A stretch of DNA of 64,000 nt from positions 233,345 to 297,344 of the forward strand of contig DASCQM010000002.1 of NCBI GenBank assembly GCA_036013055.1, read 5' to 3'. The stretch is from SHYR01 sp036013055 (GTDB taxonomy: Bacteria; Chloroflexota; Dehalococcoidia; UBA2979). The notes below the pieces were generated by a model, which was not told the origin of the DNA, searched no databases, and was given only the letters and a program-made list of their open reading frames with translations. The position numbers and the translations under genes were made by a program. Positions 42,800-51,934 of this stretch are shown here, in pieces. The number at the start of each line of letters is the position of its first letter. Within the stretch, counting starts at the first letter, position 1.

Positions 42800-44020
42800 A
42801 CGGCCTCCACCGCCAGCCCCGGACCCCGGCTGCCTCGCCGCATCGCCCACTGCGACCTCGATACGTTCTTCGTCGCGGTCGAGCGCGTCCACGACCGTTC
42901 GCTGATCGGCCGCCCGGTGCTGGTCGGCGGTGGCGGGCCGCGAGGGGTCGTCGCGAGCGCCTCGTACGAGTCGCGGGAGTTCGGCTGTCACTCGGCACAG
43001 CCGATGGCGCAGGCGCTGCGGCTCTGCCCGCAGGCAGCCGTGGTGCCGCCGCATTTCGACCGCTACCAACCGGTGTCGCGCGCCTTCCACCGCATCCTCA
43101 ACGAGACGTCGCCGGTCGTAGAGTCGGTCGGCATCGACGAGGCCTACATCGACCTCACAGGCATCGACGGCACCGCCAACCCGAACGCAGCACGCACCGC
43201 CGGCGAGCGCATCCGCGAGCGCGTACACGCCGAGCTGGGGATCGCTGTGTCGATCTGCATCGCCGGTTCGCGCACGACCGCAAAGGTTGGCTCAGACCTC
43301 GCCAAGCCCGACGGGCTGATCGAGGTTCCGCTGGAAGGCGATGCGGCGTTCCTTGCCGGGCGTCCCGTTCGCGACATTCCCTCAGTCGGGCCGATCTTCG
43401 GCGCACGGCTACACGAGCTGGGCATCCGCACCGTTGGGCAGGCGGCCGAGCTGGATCGCGAGTGGCTGGAGCAGCGGTTCGGGCAGTCCGGCCTGATGCT
43501 GCACGATCGAGCGCGCGGCGTTGACCCCTCCGCCGTCCGCGCGGGCGGACGACCGGCGCGATCGATCTCACGTGAGGTCACCTTCAATCGCGACGTCACC
43601 GATCTCGGCGCGCTGCGTCGCACGCTCCGACGTCACGCCGAGCGCGTTGGCGCGGACCTGCGACGCGCGGACAAGCGCGCCCGCACCGTCACGCTCAAGC
43701 TGCGCTGGCTGGACTTCACGACGCTCACCCGTAGCCACACCCTGGATCGGCCCACCCAGGCGACTGCGGCGATCGCCGACGCGGCGGAGGAGATGCTTGG
43801 CCGCGTCACCCGCAGCGAGGGCTTTCAGCCCGTCCGCCTGATCGGCCTCGGCGCAACGAACCTCGTTGACGATGTGCGGCAACTCGGTTTCGACGCGCTG
43901 CGGCCCGCGGATGCCGAAGAGGAGCGTCAGGAGCGACTCGACCACACGCTCGATGATCTGCGCGACCGCTTCGGTGATGCCTCCGTCAACCGCGGACCGG
44001 AGCAGCCTCGAGGGCGCTGA
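42800..44020 (+). CDS. dinB: DNA polymerase IV (Y-family), apparent ACG start
   Basis: A translesion polymerase of about 406 residues. Motifs: IAHCDLDTFFVAVE (metal Asp), YESREFGCHSAQPMAQA, SVGIDEAYIDL (catalytic Asp-Glu) and GSRTTAKVGSDLAKPDG, quoted as RTTAKVGSDLAKPDG. The first ATG/GTG/TTG in frame is GTG 42917, which would delete the first metal-binding motif. Upstream, a perfect AGGAGG (42788-42793) is followed after six bases by ACG at 42800; a stop at 42752 bounds the frame. ACG initiation, or a mutated ATG, is therefore the best reading. Regulated by the LexA box upstream. Confidence 0.9.
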   Translation, partial: TASTASPGPRLPRRIAHCDLDTFFVAVERVHDRSLIGRPVLVGGGGPRGVVASASYESREFGCHSAQPMAQALRLCPQAAVVPPHFDRYQPVSRAFHRILNETSPVVESVGIDEAYIDLTGIDGTANPNAARTAGERIRERVHAELGIAVSICIAGSRTTAKVGSDLAKPDGLIEVPLEGDAAFLAGRPVRDIPSVGPIFGARLHELGIRTVGQAAELDREWLEQRFGQSGLMLHDRARGVDPSAVRAGGRPARSISREVTFNRDVTDLGALRRTLRRHAERVGADLRRADKRARTVTLKLRWLDFTTLTRSHTLDRPTQATAAIADAAEEMLGRVTRSEGFQPVRLIGLGATNLVDDVRQLGFDALRPADAEEERQERLDHTLDDLRDRFGDASVNRGPEQPRGR

Positions 44021-44026
44021 ACACAG

Positions 44027-44061
44027 AGCGGCCCCGCCACTCGGGAAGTAGCGGGACCGCT
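44027..44061. terminator. Imperfect 15-bp hairpin between dinB and a chemoreceptor gene
   Basis: Bases 44027-44041 pair with 44047-44061 (AGCGGCCCCGCCACT against AGTAGCGGGACCGCT, loop CGGGA) with two mismatches. It lies between the convergent ends of dinB and the chemoreceptor gene and could serve both. No U-tract. Confidence 0.55.
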
Positions 44062-44093
44062 TGGTAGTCTGCAGTCAGCCGTGAAGCGCTGTA

Positions 44094-45719
44094 CTACGCG
44101 GCCTTCGCCTCCGCGGCCTGCTCCGAAGCACCGATCCAAACCAGGAACTCGGCCAGCTCGGTGGTGATCTCGCTGAGACCGTCAGCCTGGGCGGTCATGT
44201 CGCCAACCTGCGCCGTCACCTCTTCCGTGCTCGCCGAGACCTCTTCACTGGAAGCCGCCGACTCTTCGGCCGCTGAGCTCGCCGCATCGATCTGCTCGAG
44301 GATGCCGTTGCTCTGGCCGGTGATCTGCTCGGCCAGCGCGTTGTTCTCCTGCGCCAGCCCACCGACCTGCTCGATCACCCCCGCAAGGGTGGTCGCCGAA
44401 CTGTCGGCGAGACCGGTGCTCTGCTCAATCGTCGTGACCTCGCCACCGAGCTCGGTCGAAACGCCGACGATCCGTCGCAGGCCGTCACCCGCCTCACGTG
44501 CCTTCTCCGACCCGGACTCCACGTCCTGGATCACGGCCGACATCGCCGAGACGCTGCGGTCCATGCCCGCCTGTACCTTCTCGATCAGCGAGGCGATGTC
44601 CTTCGCCGCGCCGCTTGAGCGTTCGGCGAGGCTGCGCACCTCGTCAGCGACAACGGCAAATCCGCGACCCATGTCGCCGGCGCGTGCCGCCTCGATTGCC
44701 GCGTTCAACGCGAGCAGGTTTGTCTGGTCGGCAATCTCGCCGATCGTCTGAGTGATCGCGCCGATCTCCTTGCCGCTCTCGCTCAGCTCTTCGATCTGCG
44801 ACGACGTTGAGACGACGGCCGAGTTGATGGTCTCCATCGCCTCGACGGTCTCCTGCACGGAGCGCATGCCTTCCTCGGCAGCCGACTGGCTCTCGTCTGA
44901 CTTCTCCGCCGCGCGGGAAGCTGCGTCGGCGACATCGGTCAACGCCTCGCGCATCTCCGTCGATGCGATGTTCGCCTTCTCGACGCCGGTGGACTGCTCC
45001 GTGGCGCCCTTGGAGACCTGAGCGACCGCCTGCGTCAGCGTATCCATCTCACCACGAGCATTCGTCATGGTCTCGGTCTGGTCGGCGGCACCCTGCGCGA
45101 TCTGCTGGATCGCGCCGGCGATCTCCCTCGCAGCCGTGTCGACCTGGTTCGTGCCACCGGAGAGCGCCGTCGCAGCCGGGCCAAGGCGGCCATTCACCTG
45201 TACGAGGCGGTTCATCAGGCCATTGACGTAGGCCTCGACGGCGAGCGAAGCGTCCACGGTGAAGATCTTCTGGAACGCCATCACGGTGTCCAGCAGCTCT
45301 TGCCCGTCCAGGTGCTCGGCGAGTCGCGGGAAGATCAGCCCGGCGTACGTGGCGTAGTTGCCGACGTTCCAGCGAGGCTTCACGTCCAGCTCCGCGTGGC
45401 GAGCACCGATCTTCAGGCGGCTCTCGAAATATGCGTTATCGGTGCGAGCATCGAGGATGGAAAGGAAGTAGCCCTCCTGTGCACCCTCCAATGCGCCGCG
45501 ATTGGACGCGGACTCCGTGACCTTCGCGCCGAAGGCCGGAAATCCGAATGAGTGATCGTAGAATTCGCGGGCAACGTCACCGGAGACCGGTCGCAGGTAG
45601 GCAGCCGCCGCCTGAATCAGTTCGGTGTCTCTGTCCGTGATCTGAACCCAGGCCAGGCGTGTCTGCTGGTCTGCGGCGTTCAAGCCGTACTGCTCCGTCA
45701 GCGATTGCTGAGTCACCAT
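44094..45719 (-). CDS. Globin-coupled methyl-accepting chemotaxis protein (HemAT-like)
   Basis: A 541-residue soluble receptor. Residues 20-180 are a protoglobin sensor with the proximal histidine His108 in RLKIGARHAELDVKPRW and NVGNYATYAGL. Residues 190-541 are the coiled-coil signalling domain with the conserved hairpin QTNLLALNAAIEAARAGDMG and GFAVVADEVRSLAERS. There is no membrane segment. It should bind O2 through haem and signal to CheA. ATG 45719 is used; the longer frame adds 11 unrelated residues. No other chemotaxis gene is in the window. Confidence 0.92.
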   Translation of the reverse strand: MVTQQSLTEQYGLNAADQQTRLAWVQITDRDTELIQAAAAYLRPVSGDVAREFYDHSFGFPAFGAKVTESASNRGALEGAQEGYFLSILDARTDNAYFESRLKIGARHAELDVKPRWNVGNYATYAGLIFPRLAEHLDGQELLDTVMAFQKIFTVDASLAVEAYVNGLMNRLVQVNGRLGPAATALSGGTNQVDTAAREIAGAIQQIAQGAADQTETMTNARGEMDTLTQAVAQVSKGATEQSTGVEKANIASTEMREALTDVADAASRAAEKSDESQSAAEEGMRSVQETVEAMETINSAVVSTSSQIEELSESGKEIGAITQTIGEIADQTNLLALNAAIEAARAGDMGRGFAVVADEVRSLAERSSGAAKDIASLIEKVQAGMDRSVSAMSAVIQDVESGSEKAREAGDGLRRIVGVSTELGGEVTTIEQSTGLADSSATTLAGVIEQVGGLAQENNALAEQITGQSNGILEQIDAASSAAEESAASSEEVSASTEEVTAQVGDMTAQADGLSEITTELAEFLVWIGASEQAAEAKAA

Positions 45720-45924
45720 CGTTTCGATCCCCAATACCCTGCGAAAGAGCAAGTTCAGCTCAAAGCCTTTCGTACTGATAGTGCGGAACGAAGCACCGTA
45801 CCGCCGATAAGGGAGTTCCCCAACTCGCCTTACAACTCAGAAACCTGTCAGTTAACCAACAGGCCAGCGGTAAAATCTGTGAGATGTCACCGCTCGGGGT
45901 CACGTCGATCAGATGGCGGACGCA

Positions 45925-45966
45925 GCTAGAAGCGGCCCGCCGGGAATCCGGCGGGCCGCTTCTAGC
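45925..45966. terminator. Perfect 19-bp GC-rich inverted repeat
   Basis: Bases 45925-45943 (GCTAGAAGCGGCCCGCCGG) pair perfectly with 45948-45966 around a four-base loop. It lies 44 bases past the stop of the larger chemoreceptor gene and 205 bases before the start of the next one, as expected for a strong terminator. The remainder of the 45720-46010 gap has an AT-richer stretch without a promoter I can assign. Confidence 0.75.
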
Positions 45967-46010
45967 GCCGTCACCCCTTGCGAGGGTCGGGTGCATGTTG
46001 GTCTTGACTG

Positions 46011-48485
46011 CTAGGCAGCGGCAGCGTCCTCCGCGGCGTCATCCGCCGCTTCGTTCGCCGTCGGAACCGCCTGCAGCTCGTGACGCGATGCGTCCGAGCC
46101 TTCAAGGCGGAACGCCGAGACCTCGGTGCTGAGCTCGTCCGACATGCGGCCGAGGTCGACCGCGGCCGCCGACACCTGGTCGACCTGCGCCGTCATCTCT
46201 TCCGCCGCTGCCGAAACCTGCTCGGAGCCAGCCGCGTTCTCCTGCGCGATGCTCGCGATGTTGGTGACAGATTCCGCCGATGAACCGGCGATGTCCTTCA
46301 ACTCACCAACGACGCCAAGCATCTCGGCGCTGGATCCCTTGAGCTGCTCCGAACCACTCGCGATCTCATCGATCTGCTGCTTCACTTCGTCGACCGATCC
46401 GAGGATCGCCGTCAGTGCCGCAGCGGCCTCTGCCGCTGCCGCCGTGCCGGCGTCCATCTCAGCCGCGCCCTCTTCCATCGCCCGCACCGTACCGTCGACG
46501 CCCTGCTGGACGCCGCCGATCAGCTCGGCGATCTCCTTCGTCGCTGACGAGACGCGCTCAGCAAGCTGGCGTACCTCATCTGCAACAACGGCGAAGCCGC
46601 GACCCTGCTCGCCCGCTCGCGCCGCCTCGATGGCGGCGTTCAGTGCGAGCAAGTTGGTCTGGGCTGCGATGTCTTCAATCACTGCCACGATCTTGCCAAT
46701 CTCCTGTGATCGCTCACCGAGGCCGGCAATCTCGTCCGCGGCACCATCGATCGATGTCTTGATGCGCGCGATGCCATCGACCGTCGCCTGCACGCGGTCC
46801 GCACCGGCGCTGGCACGCTCGACCGTCTCACCGACGCCGTTCGTGGCCTCCTGAGCGTTGACCGCCATGCGGTCCGCGGCCTGTGCGACGTCGCGCTCCG
46901 CCTGCTCTTCGAGCCGCTGTGCGGACTGGTCGAGCTGGTCCATGCTCTTGCTGGTCTCTTGCACGCTGGTTGCCTGCTGGCTTGAGCCGTCAGCGACCTG
47001 TGAGGTCGTGCTCGCAACCTCCTGCGTCGCGCTGGCTGCCTGGTCGGCGGAGCGACCGAGGTCGTCCTTCGCCGAACCGAGCGAGTCAGCGATGTCGCGC
47101 ACCTGCCCGATCGTCGAGCGCAGCTGCGTCACCATCGAGCTGAAAGCGACACCAAGTGCGTCACGCTCCGACTGCGGCGTGACATCGACCGTGAGGTCGC
47201 CACCGGCGATCGCCTCGGCGGTTGCTGCCGTCCCCGAGAGGTAGCCCTGCATCTGCACGAAAGCGTTGCCAAGAGCATCGACTTCCGACCGCGGCGTAAC
47301 CTCGGTGCCGAGGTCGCCCTGGGCGATGTTGTTCGCTGCGGACGCCATCTCGTTGAGGTACTCGACCATCTCGCCAAAGCCAGCGGCCATGTCACCGATC
47401 TCGTCGTTGGTCGACACCGTAATGTCCTGCTCCAGGTCGCCCTGTGAGATTCCCTCAGCAGCCGCAACCATCTTGCGGACGCCACCGACGATGCCCTTGG
47501 CGATGAACCAGGCGAGGGCGGCAGCGATTGCCGTCGCTGCAACTGCGATGCTGATCAGCAGCATCGACGAATTGCCACTCGTCGAATCGGCGCTCGCCAG
47601 AGCGGCGTCGCCGAATGCTTCAACCTGAACCTCAGTCGCTCGAAGCGACTCAAGGATCGTTGCCACTGCAGGAACGGTGACGTCGACGCGGTTTGCGCGC
47701 GCGAGGTCGAGCTGCGTGGCGTAGAGGCCAACCGCGACGTTGCTCTCGACGAGCAGCGACACGTTGTTGCCATTGATGTATGAGACTGCGCTCGCGAACT
47801 GCGGTGAGTCCGGAGCGGCCGTCAGCACGACCTTGACCTGCTCGTGCATCGGCTCCCAGATCGAGGAGACGGTCGCGAGCTGCGCGGGCACGTCGCCCAG
47901 CGCGGCCGGCAGGCCACGCTCAGCGTTCCCGTTGATCAGATCGCCAAGTGTTGCGTTGAATTCATCCGATGTCGCCTGCAGCGAGTCACGAACGGAGAGG
48001 TTCCCGGCGGCAACAAGCAGTACTTCCTTGCTCATCCGCTGCGACAGCATGCGCTGGCGTCCGGAGATATTGAGTACCGCCGTGTTCGCACCACTGCCAT
48101 CGATCAGATCCAGCGTCTCGCGAGCGGCCACCTGAAATGATTCGTGGCCAACATCCGCCGATTCCGCGGTCTCGCGGACCGAAGCGTTGCCCTTCTCCAT
48201 CAGCGTCTGGAACGCCCCGTCGAAGCTCTCGACGGTGACGTCGAATTCATCGCGCAAACCTGTCGTGTCGCTGGTCATCAGAGCCTGTGCTTCAAGCTCC
48301 ATCCCATCGAGCAACGCGATCTGCATCGACATCACTGCGTCGTCTAGTTCAGCCGATGTCTTGACGTCGGCTGTCGCGTCCGTCACTGAGCCCAGGCCCA
48401 CGAATCCCACCGCGCTGACAACCAGCAGCAGCAGGACAGTGATCCCAAACCCTCCGTAGAGCTTGTTCTGAACCGTCATTCTCAT
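46011..48485 (-). CDS. Methyl-accepting chemotaxis protein with PilJ-type sensor and three HAMP modules
   Basis: An 824-residue membrane receptor. TM1 is near residues 12-32 (ITVLLLLVVSAVGFVGLG). The periplasmic domain carries NISGRQRMLSQRMSKE (about 139-154), the signature of the PilJ/NarX-type N-terminal sensor. TM2 is near 306-328, followed by HAMP and HAMP-like repeats (AEGISQGDLEQDI, ANNIAQGDLGTEV, AEAIAGGDLTVDV) and a signalling hairpin QTNLLALNAAIEAARAGEQG. A ligand-sensing role for type IV pili or flagellar motility is inferred. ATG follows GGAGGAGA. Confidence 0.92.
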   Translation of the reverse strand: MRMTVQNKLYGGFGITVLLLLVVSAVGFVGLGSVTDATADVKTSAELDDAVMSMQIALLDGMELEAQALMTSDTTGLRDEFDVTVESFDGAFQTLMEKGNASVRETAESADVGHESFQVAARETLDLIDGSGANTAVLNISGRQRMLSQRMSKEVLLVAAGNLSVRDSLQATSDEFNATLGDLINGNAERGLPAALGDVPAQLATVSSIWEPMHEQVKVVLTAAPDSPQFASAVSYINGNNVSLLVESNVAVGLYATQLDLARANRVDVTVPAVATILESLRATEVQVEAFGDAALASADSTSGNSSMLLISIAVAATAIAAALAWFIAKGIVGGVRKMVAAAEGISQGDLEQDITVSTNDEIGDMAAGFGEMVEYLNEMASAANNIAQGDLGTEVTPRSEVDALGNAFVQMQGYLSGTAATAEAIAGGDLTVDVTPQSERDALGVAFSSMVTQLRSTIGQVRDIADSLGSAKDDLGRSADQAASATQEVASTTSQVADGSSQQATSVQETSKSMDQLDQSAQRLEEQAERDVAQAADRMAVNAQEATNGVGETVERASAGADRVQATVDGIARIKTSIDGAADEIAGLGERSQEIGKIVAVIEDIAAQTNLLALNAAIEAARAGEQGRGFAVVADEVRQLAERVSSATKEIAELIGGVQQGVDGTVRAMEEGAAEMDAGTAAAAEAAAALTAILGSVDEVKQQIDEIASGSEQLKGSSAEMLGVVGELKDIAGSSAESVTNIASIAQENAAGSEQVSAAAEEMTAQVDQVSAAAVDLGRMSDELSTEVSAFRLEGSDASRHELQAVPTANEAADDAAEDAAAA

Positions 48486-48872
48486 TCTCTGTCTCCTCCG
48501 TCATCCCATTCGCCGAAGTCGGCACCCACGCCTTTACACCATTAACACTGCTAATTCAGCATTAACGTACGCGTGAGGGTTCTGTGGCCTTAATATTGGC
48601 AACTCCCGCCATCTCAGCGATCGGGGAGACCCCCAACGACGGCGCGCCGTCAGCGGCTCATCAGGCCTGACATCCCAGGAACGGAGCGAAACCGCAAAAC
48701 TGGCATCTCTACCGGCAGATTTCCTGCTGGAAGACTGGGTAAACCTGCTGAAACTGTCCAAATCGCGCAATTTCGATCCTTGTCGCAAGCCACCGAGATC
48801 CGCACGCTTAATCGACGGTCGGCGCGCTGACGCTGCGGCCACGACGAGACACTCGCGCGGAGAGGTCAACGG
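48486..48872. other. 387-base divergent intergenic region
   Basis: This gap separates the PilJ-type chemoreceptor (minus) from the tetrapyrrole operon (plus) and must hold both promoters. It is AT-richer near 48530-48600, where ATTAAC occurs twice, 20 bases apart, flanking CTGCTAATTCAG. No confident -35/-10 pair, riboswitch or ORF was recognised. Confidence 0.5.
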
Positions 48873-49910
48873 ATGCGGTATCGGACGATCGCCGGGACTG
48901 ACATCGAGATCTCAGAGGTCGGCTTCGGCGTCTGGACCGTGACCGCCGGCTGGTGGGGCGAGAAGACCGACGACGAGGCGGTGACTATGCTCCGCCAGGC
49001 CTACGACCGCGGTATCAACTTCTTCGACACCGCCGACACCTACGGCAACGGCCGCGGCGAGACGATCCTCGCGCAGGCCTTCCCCGGCGCGGAGCGCGAC
49101 AAGATCGTGGTCAGCACGAAGTTCGGCTACAACTGGCAGGCGAACATCGACGACCGCCGCGAAGGGCATGTCGAGGCTCCACACAGCTTCGAGTTGAAGT
49201 TCCTCGAAGAGGCGCTCGACAGCTCACTGCGCCGCCTCGACACGGACCGTATCGACCTCTGGCAGATGCACAACGTGCGCATGGAGTACATGCAGATCGA
49301 CGACGTCTGGACCTTCCTCGACAAGGCGCGACGCGACGGCAAGGTGCGCAGCGTCGGGGTCGCGCTCGGCCCTGCCATCGGCTGGCTCGACGAGGGCCTC
49401 TTCGCGCTCGAACGCGACGTCGAGGTCGTGCACATGATCTACAACGCGCTGGAACTCGACCCCGGTCGCGAGTTGATCGCGGCCGCGAGGGAGGCGAACC
49501 GCTCGCTTCTCGTACGCGTGCCCCACTCCTCGGGGATGCTCGAGGGCGGCTACGACGAGCACACGACGTTCGACCCGAACGACCACCGCAACCACCGCAT
49601 GCGCGGTTGGCTGCTGAACGGCGTGAAGAAGATCGAACAACTGGCGTTCCTCACGGACGGCACGGGCCGCACGCTCAGCCAGGCGGCGCTGCGCTTCATC
49701 CTCGACACGCCGGAGATCGTTGGCGCCCTGCCGAACATCTACGACGTCGACCAGCTCAACGAATTCGCCGGCGCGTCCGACTGCGCCGACCTCACGGCGG
49801 AGGAGTTCAAGCGCGTCGATGACCTCTACGAGTCGAACTACGGCGGCCTGCTGCCGGATGCCGAGGTCGACCCGCGCAAGCTCCATGAGCTGCTGGAAGT
49901 CTCTGCGTGA
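48873..49910 (+). CDS. Aldo/keto reductase
   Basis: A 345-residue AKR barrel with all four catalytic residues: Asp and Tyr in NFFDTADTYGNGRGE, Lys in KIVVSTKFGY and His in DLWQMHNVRMEY. It would reduce carbonyls with NADPH. It is the first gene of the tetrapyrrole operon and overlaps the HemQ-like gene by four bases (GTGA). A direct haem-pathway step is not established for this family; it may act on a tetrapyrrole side chain or be a passenger. Confidence 0.9.
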   Translation: MRYRTIAGTDIEISEVGFGVWTVTAGWWGEKTDDEAVTMLRQAYDRGINFFDTADTYGNGRGETILAQAFPGAERDKIVVSTKFGYNWQANIDDRREGHVEAPHSFELKFLEEALDSSLRRLDTDRIDLWQMHNVRMEYMQIDDVWTFLDKARRDGKVRSVGVALGPAIGWLDEGLFALERDVEVVHMIYNALELDPGRELIAAAREANRSLLVRVPHSSGMLEGGYDEHTTFDPNDHRNHRMRGWLLNGVKKIEQLAFLTDGTGRTLSQAALRFILDTPEIVGALPNIYDVDQLNEFAGASDCADLTAEEFKRVDDLYESNYGGLLPDAEVDPRKLHELLEVSA

Positions 49911-50704
49911 CGTCGACGGAACACCCCCACGCCAGCGGAGCACCTGCCGCCGGCCGCCCAAGCGGTCCGCCGGCCAGTGCCTTCGGCGGGGGCGGCTCGC
50001 CCCATGGCGTGCAGTTCGTGAAGTTCAGCTTCTTCCGCGTCAGCGACGATGTGCGCCGCGGCTCAGACGCGGATCGCGTGGCGCTGGCGAAGACGCTCGC
50101 GTCGCAGCTCGAGCGGTCGAGCGAGCGCATGCTCACGCGTCTCTACTCGACGGTCGGCACCCGCGCCGACACCGACTTCCTGATTTGGCAGGTCGCCGAT
50201 GAGCTCTCGCTGATCACCGACTGGCACGCGGAACTGCTCGGCTCCCCAGCCTCCGCCTCACTGCAGCGACCACACTCCTACCTCTCGATGACGATGCGGT
50301 CGATCTACACGAATCCTATCCACGAGGGCGCGGCGAAACGCGACAAGATCCGCGCAGACGGCGGCACCAACGACTACCTCTTCGTCTACCCGATGGTGAA
50401 GATCCGCGACTGGTACGAGCTCCCCGGCGAGGAGCGCCAGCGGATCATGAGCGAGCACATCGAGATCGGGCACAAGTACCACGAGATCAAGATCAACACC
50501 ACGTACTCCTACGGCCTCGATGACCAGGAGTTCGTCGTCGCCTTCGAGGGGGACGACCCCGGCGAGTTCCTGGCGCTGGTACGCGAGCTGCGCGACTCCG
50601 AATCGTCCGCGTACACCGAGCGCGATACGCCGATGTTCACCTGCCGCCGCATGGAGAGCCCCACCGAGTTGATGAGCCACCTTGGCCTTGCACCGAGCGC
50701 ATAG
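49907..50704 (+). CDS. hemQ: HemQ-like coproheme decarboxylase (chlorite dismutase family)
   Basis: A 265-residue chlorite-dismutase-family protein with a 30-residue Gly/Ala/Pro-rich N-terminal extension. It keeps the reactive Tyr161 and Lys165 of YPMVKIRDWY and the proximal His184 in MSEHIEIGHKY, the residues of coproheme decarboxylases. The distal-arginine position of true chlorite dismutases is not Arg (EIKINTTYS). It should convert Fe-coproporphyrin III to haem b with peroxide. GTG start overlaps the AKR stop. The neighbouring siroheme decarboxylase suggests the coproheme comes from siroheme. Confidence 0.85.
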   Translation: MTSTEHPHASGAPAAGRPSGPPASAFGGGGSPHGVQFVKFSFFRVSDDVRRGSDADRVALAKTLASQLERSSERMLTRLYSTVGTRADTDFLIWQVADELSLITDWHAELLGSPASASLQRPHSYLSMTMRSIYTNPIHEGAAKRDKIRADGGTNDYLFVYPMVKIRDWYELPGEERQRIMSEHIEIGHKYHEIKINTTYSYGLDDQEFVVAFEGDDPGEFLALVRELRDSESSAYTERDTPMFTCRRMESPTELMSHLGLAPSA

Positions 50705-50716
50705 AAGGACGGACTG

Positions 50717-51865
50717 ATGACGACTGAGACCCCCGCGAGCGTCCCCGTCTCGATCGACGACGAGACGAACGTGAAGATCCGTGAGGTCTCGGAAGACCAG
50801 CTCGGCGGATTCCATCGCGACCCGCTGGCGGAGATCAGTTCCCGTGCGGACGTCGCCATCGATGTCGTCGCGGAGCGCCTGCAGGCGATGGTCGCGGCCG
50901 GCGTGATCCGTCGCGTGCGACAGACGATGATCGCGAACCGCCTCGGCGAGGGGGCGCTCGTCGCGTGGCAGGTGCCGCAGGAGAAGCTGAACGACGCCTT
51001 CGACTACCTCTTCGAGCAGGATCCCGCTTCGGGTCACGTCGTGATCCGCAGCACAGACAGCGAGACGCTGGGCTCCGCCTACCGGCTGTGGACGACACTG
51101 AAGGTCCCGCAGGGCTACTCGATCGAGCGGCACTGCGACTACCTGGCCGAGCAGATCGGTGCGCTCTCCTACCGTGCGATGCCCGCGAAGGCGCTCTTCG
51201 CGCTCGGCGTCGGCCACCTGCGACGCAGGAACACGGAGCCGGGCGCACGTAGCGACGAGCCGGGCGAGATGATCACGGCAGAGATCGTCACGCTCGACGC
51301 TCGCGACTGGCAGGTGATGACGGCGCTGAAGCGCGAGCTTGAGCCGCACGAGATCACTCCGGACCTCTGGCGCCCGCGAGCGGACGAGGCTGGCGTCTCC
51401 CTCGACGAGTTCTACACGGTCGCTGAGTCGCTCCACGAGCGTGGCCTGCTCGGTCGCTTCTCGACCTTCCTCGAACATTCCAAGCCGCTGCCGGGGGGTG
51501 AGCGCGTGACGCGGTACAACGCCCTCTTCCACTGGGCGGTCACGAAGGGACGAGAGATCGACGCCGGGATCGAACTCGGTCGCCACCACATCATGACCCA
51601 CGCCTACTGGCGGGACGCCGGGCCGGAGTTCGGAAACGTGAACGTGATGGGTGTTGCCCACGCGAGCGAGGACAAGCAGTACCTGCTGGAGCACAAGGCT
51701 GCGATCGACGCCCACCTTGAAGAGGCAGGCATCGAAATCTCGTACAGCAACGTCTTCTGGGGCGGACGCAGCAAGATCAAGCCGTCGGAGTTTTCGCCCG
51801 TGGCCTACCGCGAGTGGTGCACGCTCGTGGGAATCGACGCGGAGTCGATGCGAGCGACCGGATAA
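50717..51865 (+). CDS. Fused siroheme decarboxylase-like protein (AhbA/AhbB type, Lrp/AsnC fold)
   Basis: A 382-residue protein with two Lrp/AsnC-like units. Unit 1 (1-195): GVIRRVRQTMIANRLGEGAL, GHVVIRSTD, YRLWTTLKVPQGYSIERH, MPAKALFALGVGHLRRR. Unit 2 (205-382): HERGLLGRFSTFLEHSKP, RYNALFHWAV, VNVMGVAHA. The recurrent R-R/R-F elements and lack of a clear DNA-binding helix suit siroheme decarboxylases AhbA/AhbB, which form a heterodimer, here as one chain. It would make 12,18-didecarboxysiroheme. Often misannotated as a transcription regulator. It follows HemQ by 12 bases. Confidence 0.78.
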   Translation: MTTETPASVPVSIDDETNVKIREVSEDQLGGFHRDPLAEISSRADVAIDVVAERLQAMVAAGVIRRVRQTMIANRLGEGALVAWQVPQEKLNDAFDYLFEQDPASGHVVIRSTDSETLGSAYRLWTTLKVPQGYSIERHCDYLAEQIGALSYRAMPAKALFALGVGHLRRRNTEPGARSDEPGEMITAEIVTLDARDWQVMTALKRELEPHEITPDLWRPRADEAGVSLDEFYTVAESLHERGLLGRFSTFLEHSKPLPGGERVTRYNALFHWAVTKGREIDAGIELGRHHIMTHAYWRDAGPEFGNVNVMGVAHASEDKQYLLEHKAAIDAHLEEAGIEISYSNVFWGGRSKIKPSEFSPVAYREWCTLVGIDAESMRATG

Positions 51866-51934
51866 TCGTGAGATGTGGGTGGTAAGCTCTCCATCTCTGT
51901 CGTCAGCGATTGCCAGAATTGACGAGGTTCTGAA

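Noticed and set aside
48657..48664. CTGATGAG on the minus strand, a hammerhead-ribozyme-like core
   Set aside because: The matching GAAA segment and stems I and III are absent.
50717..51865. Reading the AhbA/AhbB-like gene as an Lrp/AsnC transcription regulator
   Set aside because: The two tandem units, the MPAKALFALGVGH-type blocks and the position between HemQ and siroheme synthase fit a siroheme decarboxylase better. Kept as an alternative only.
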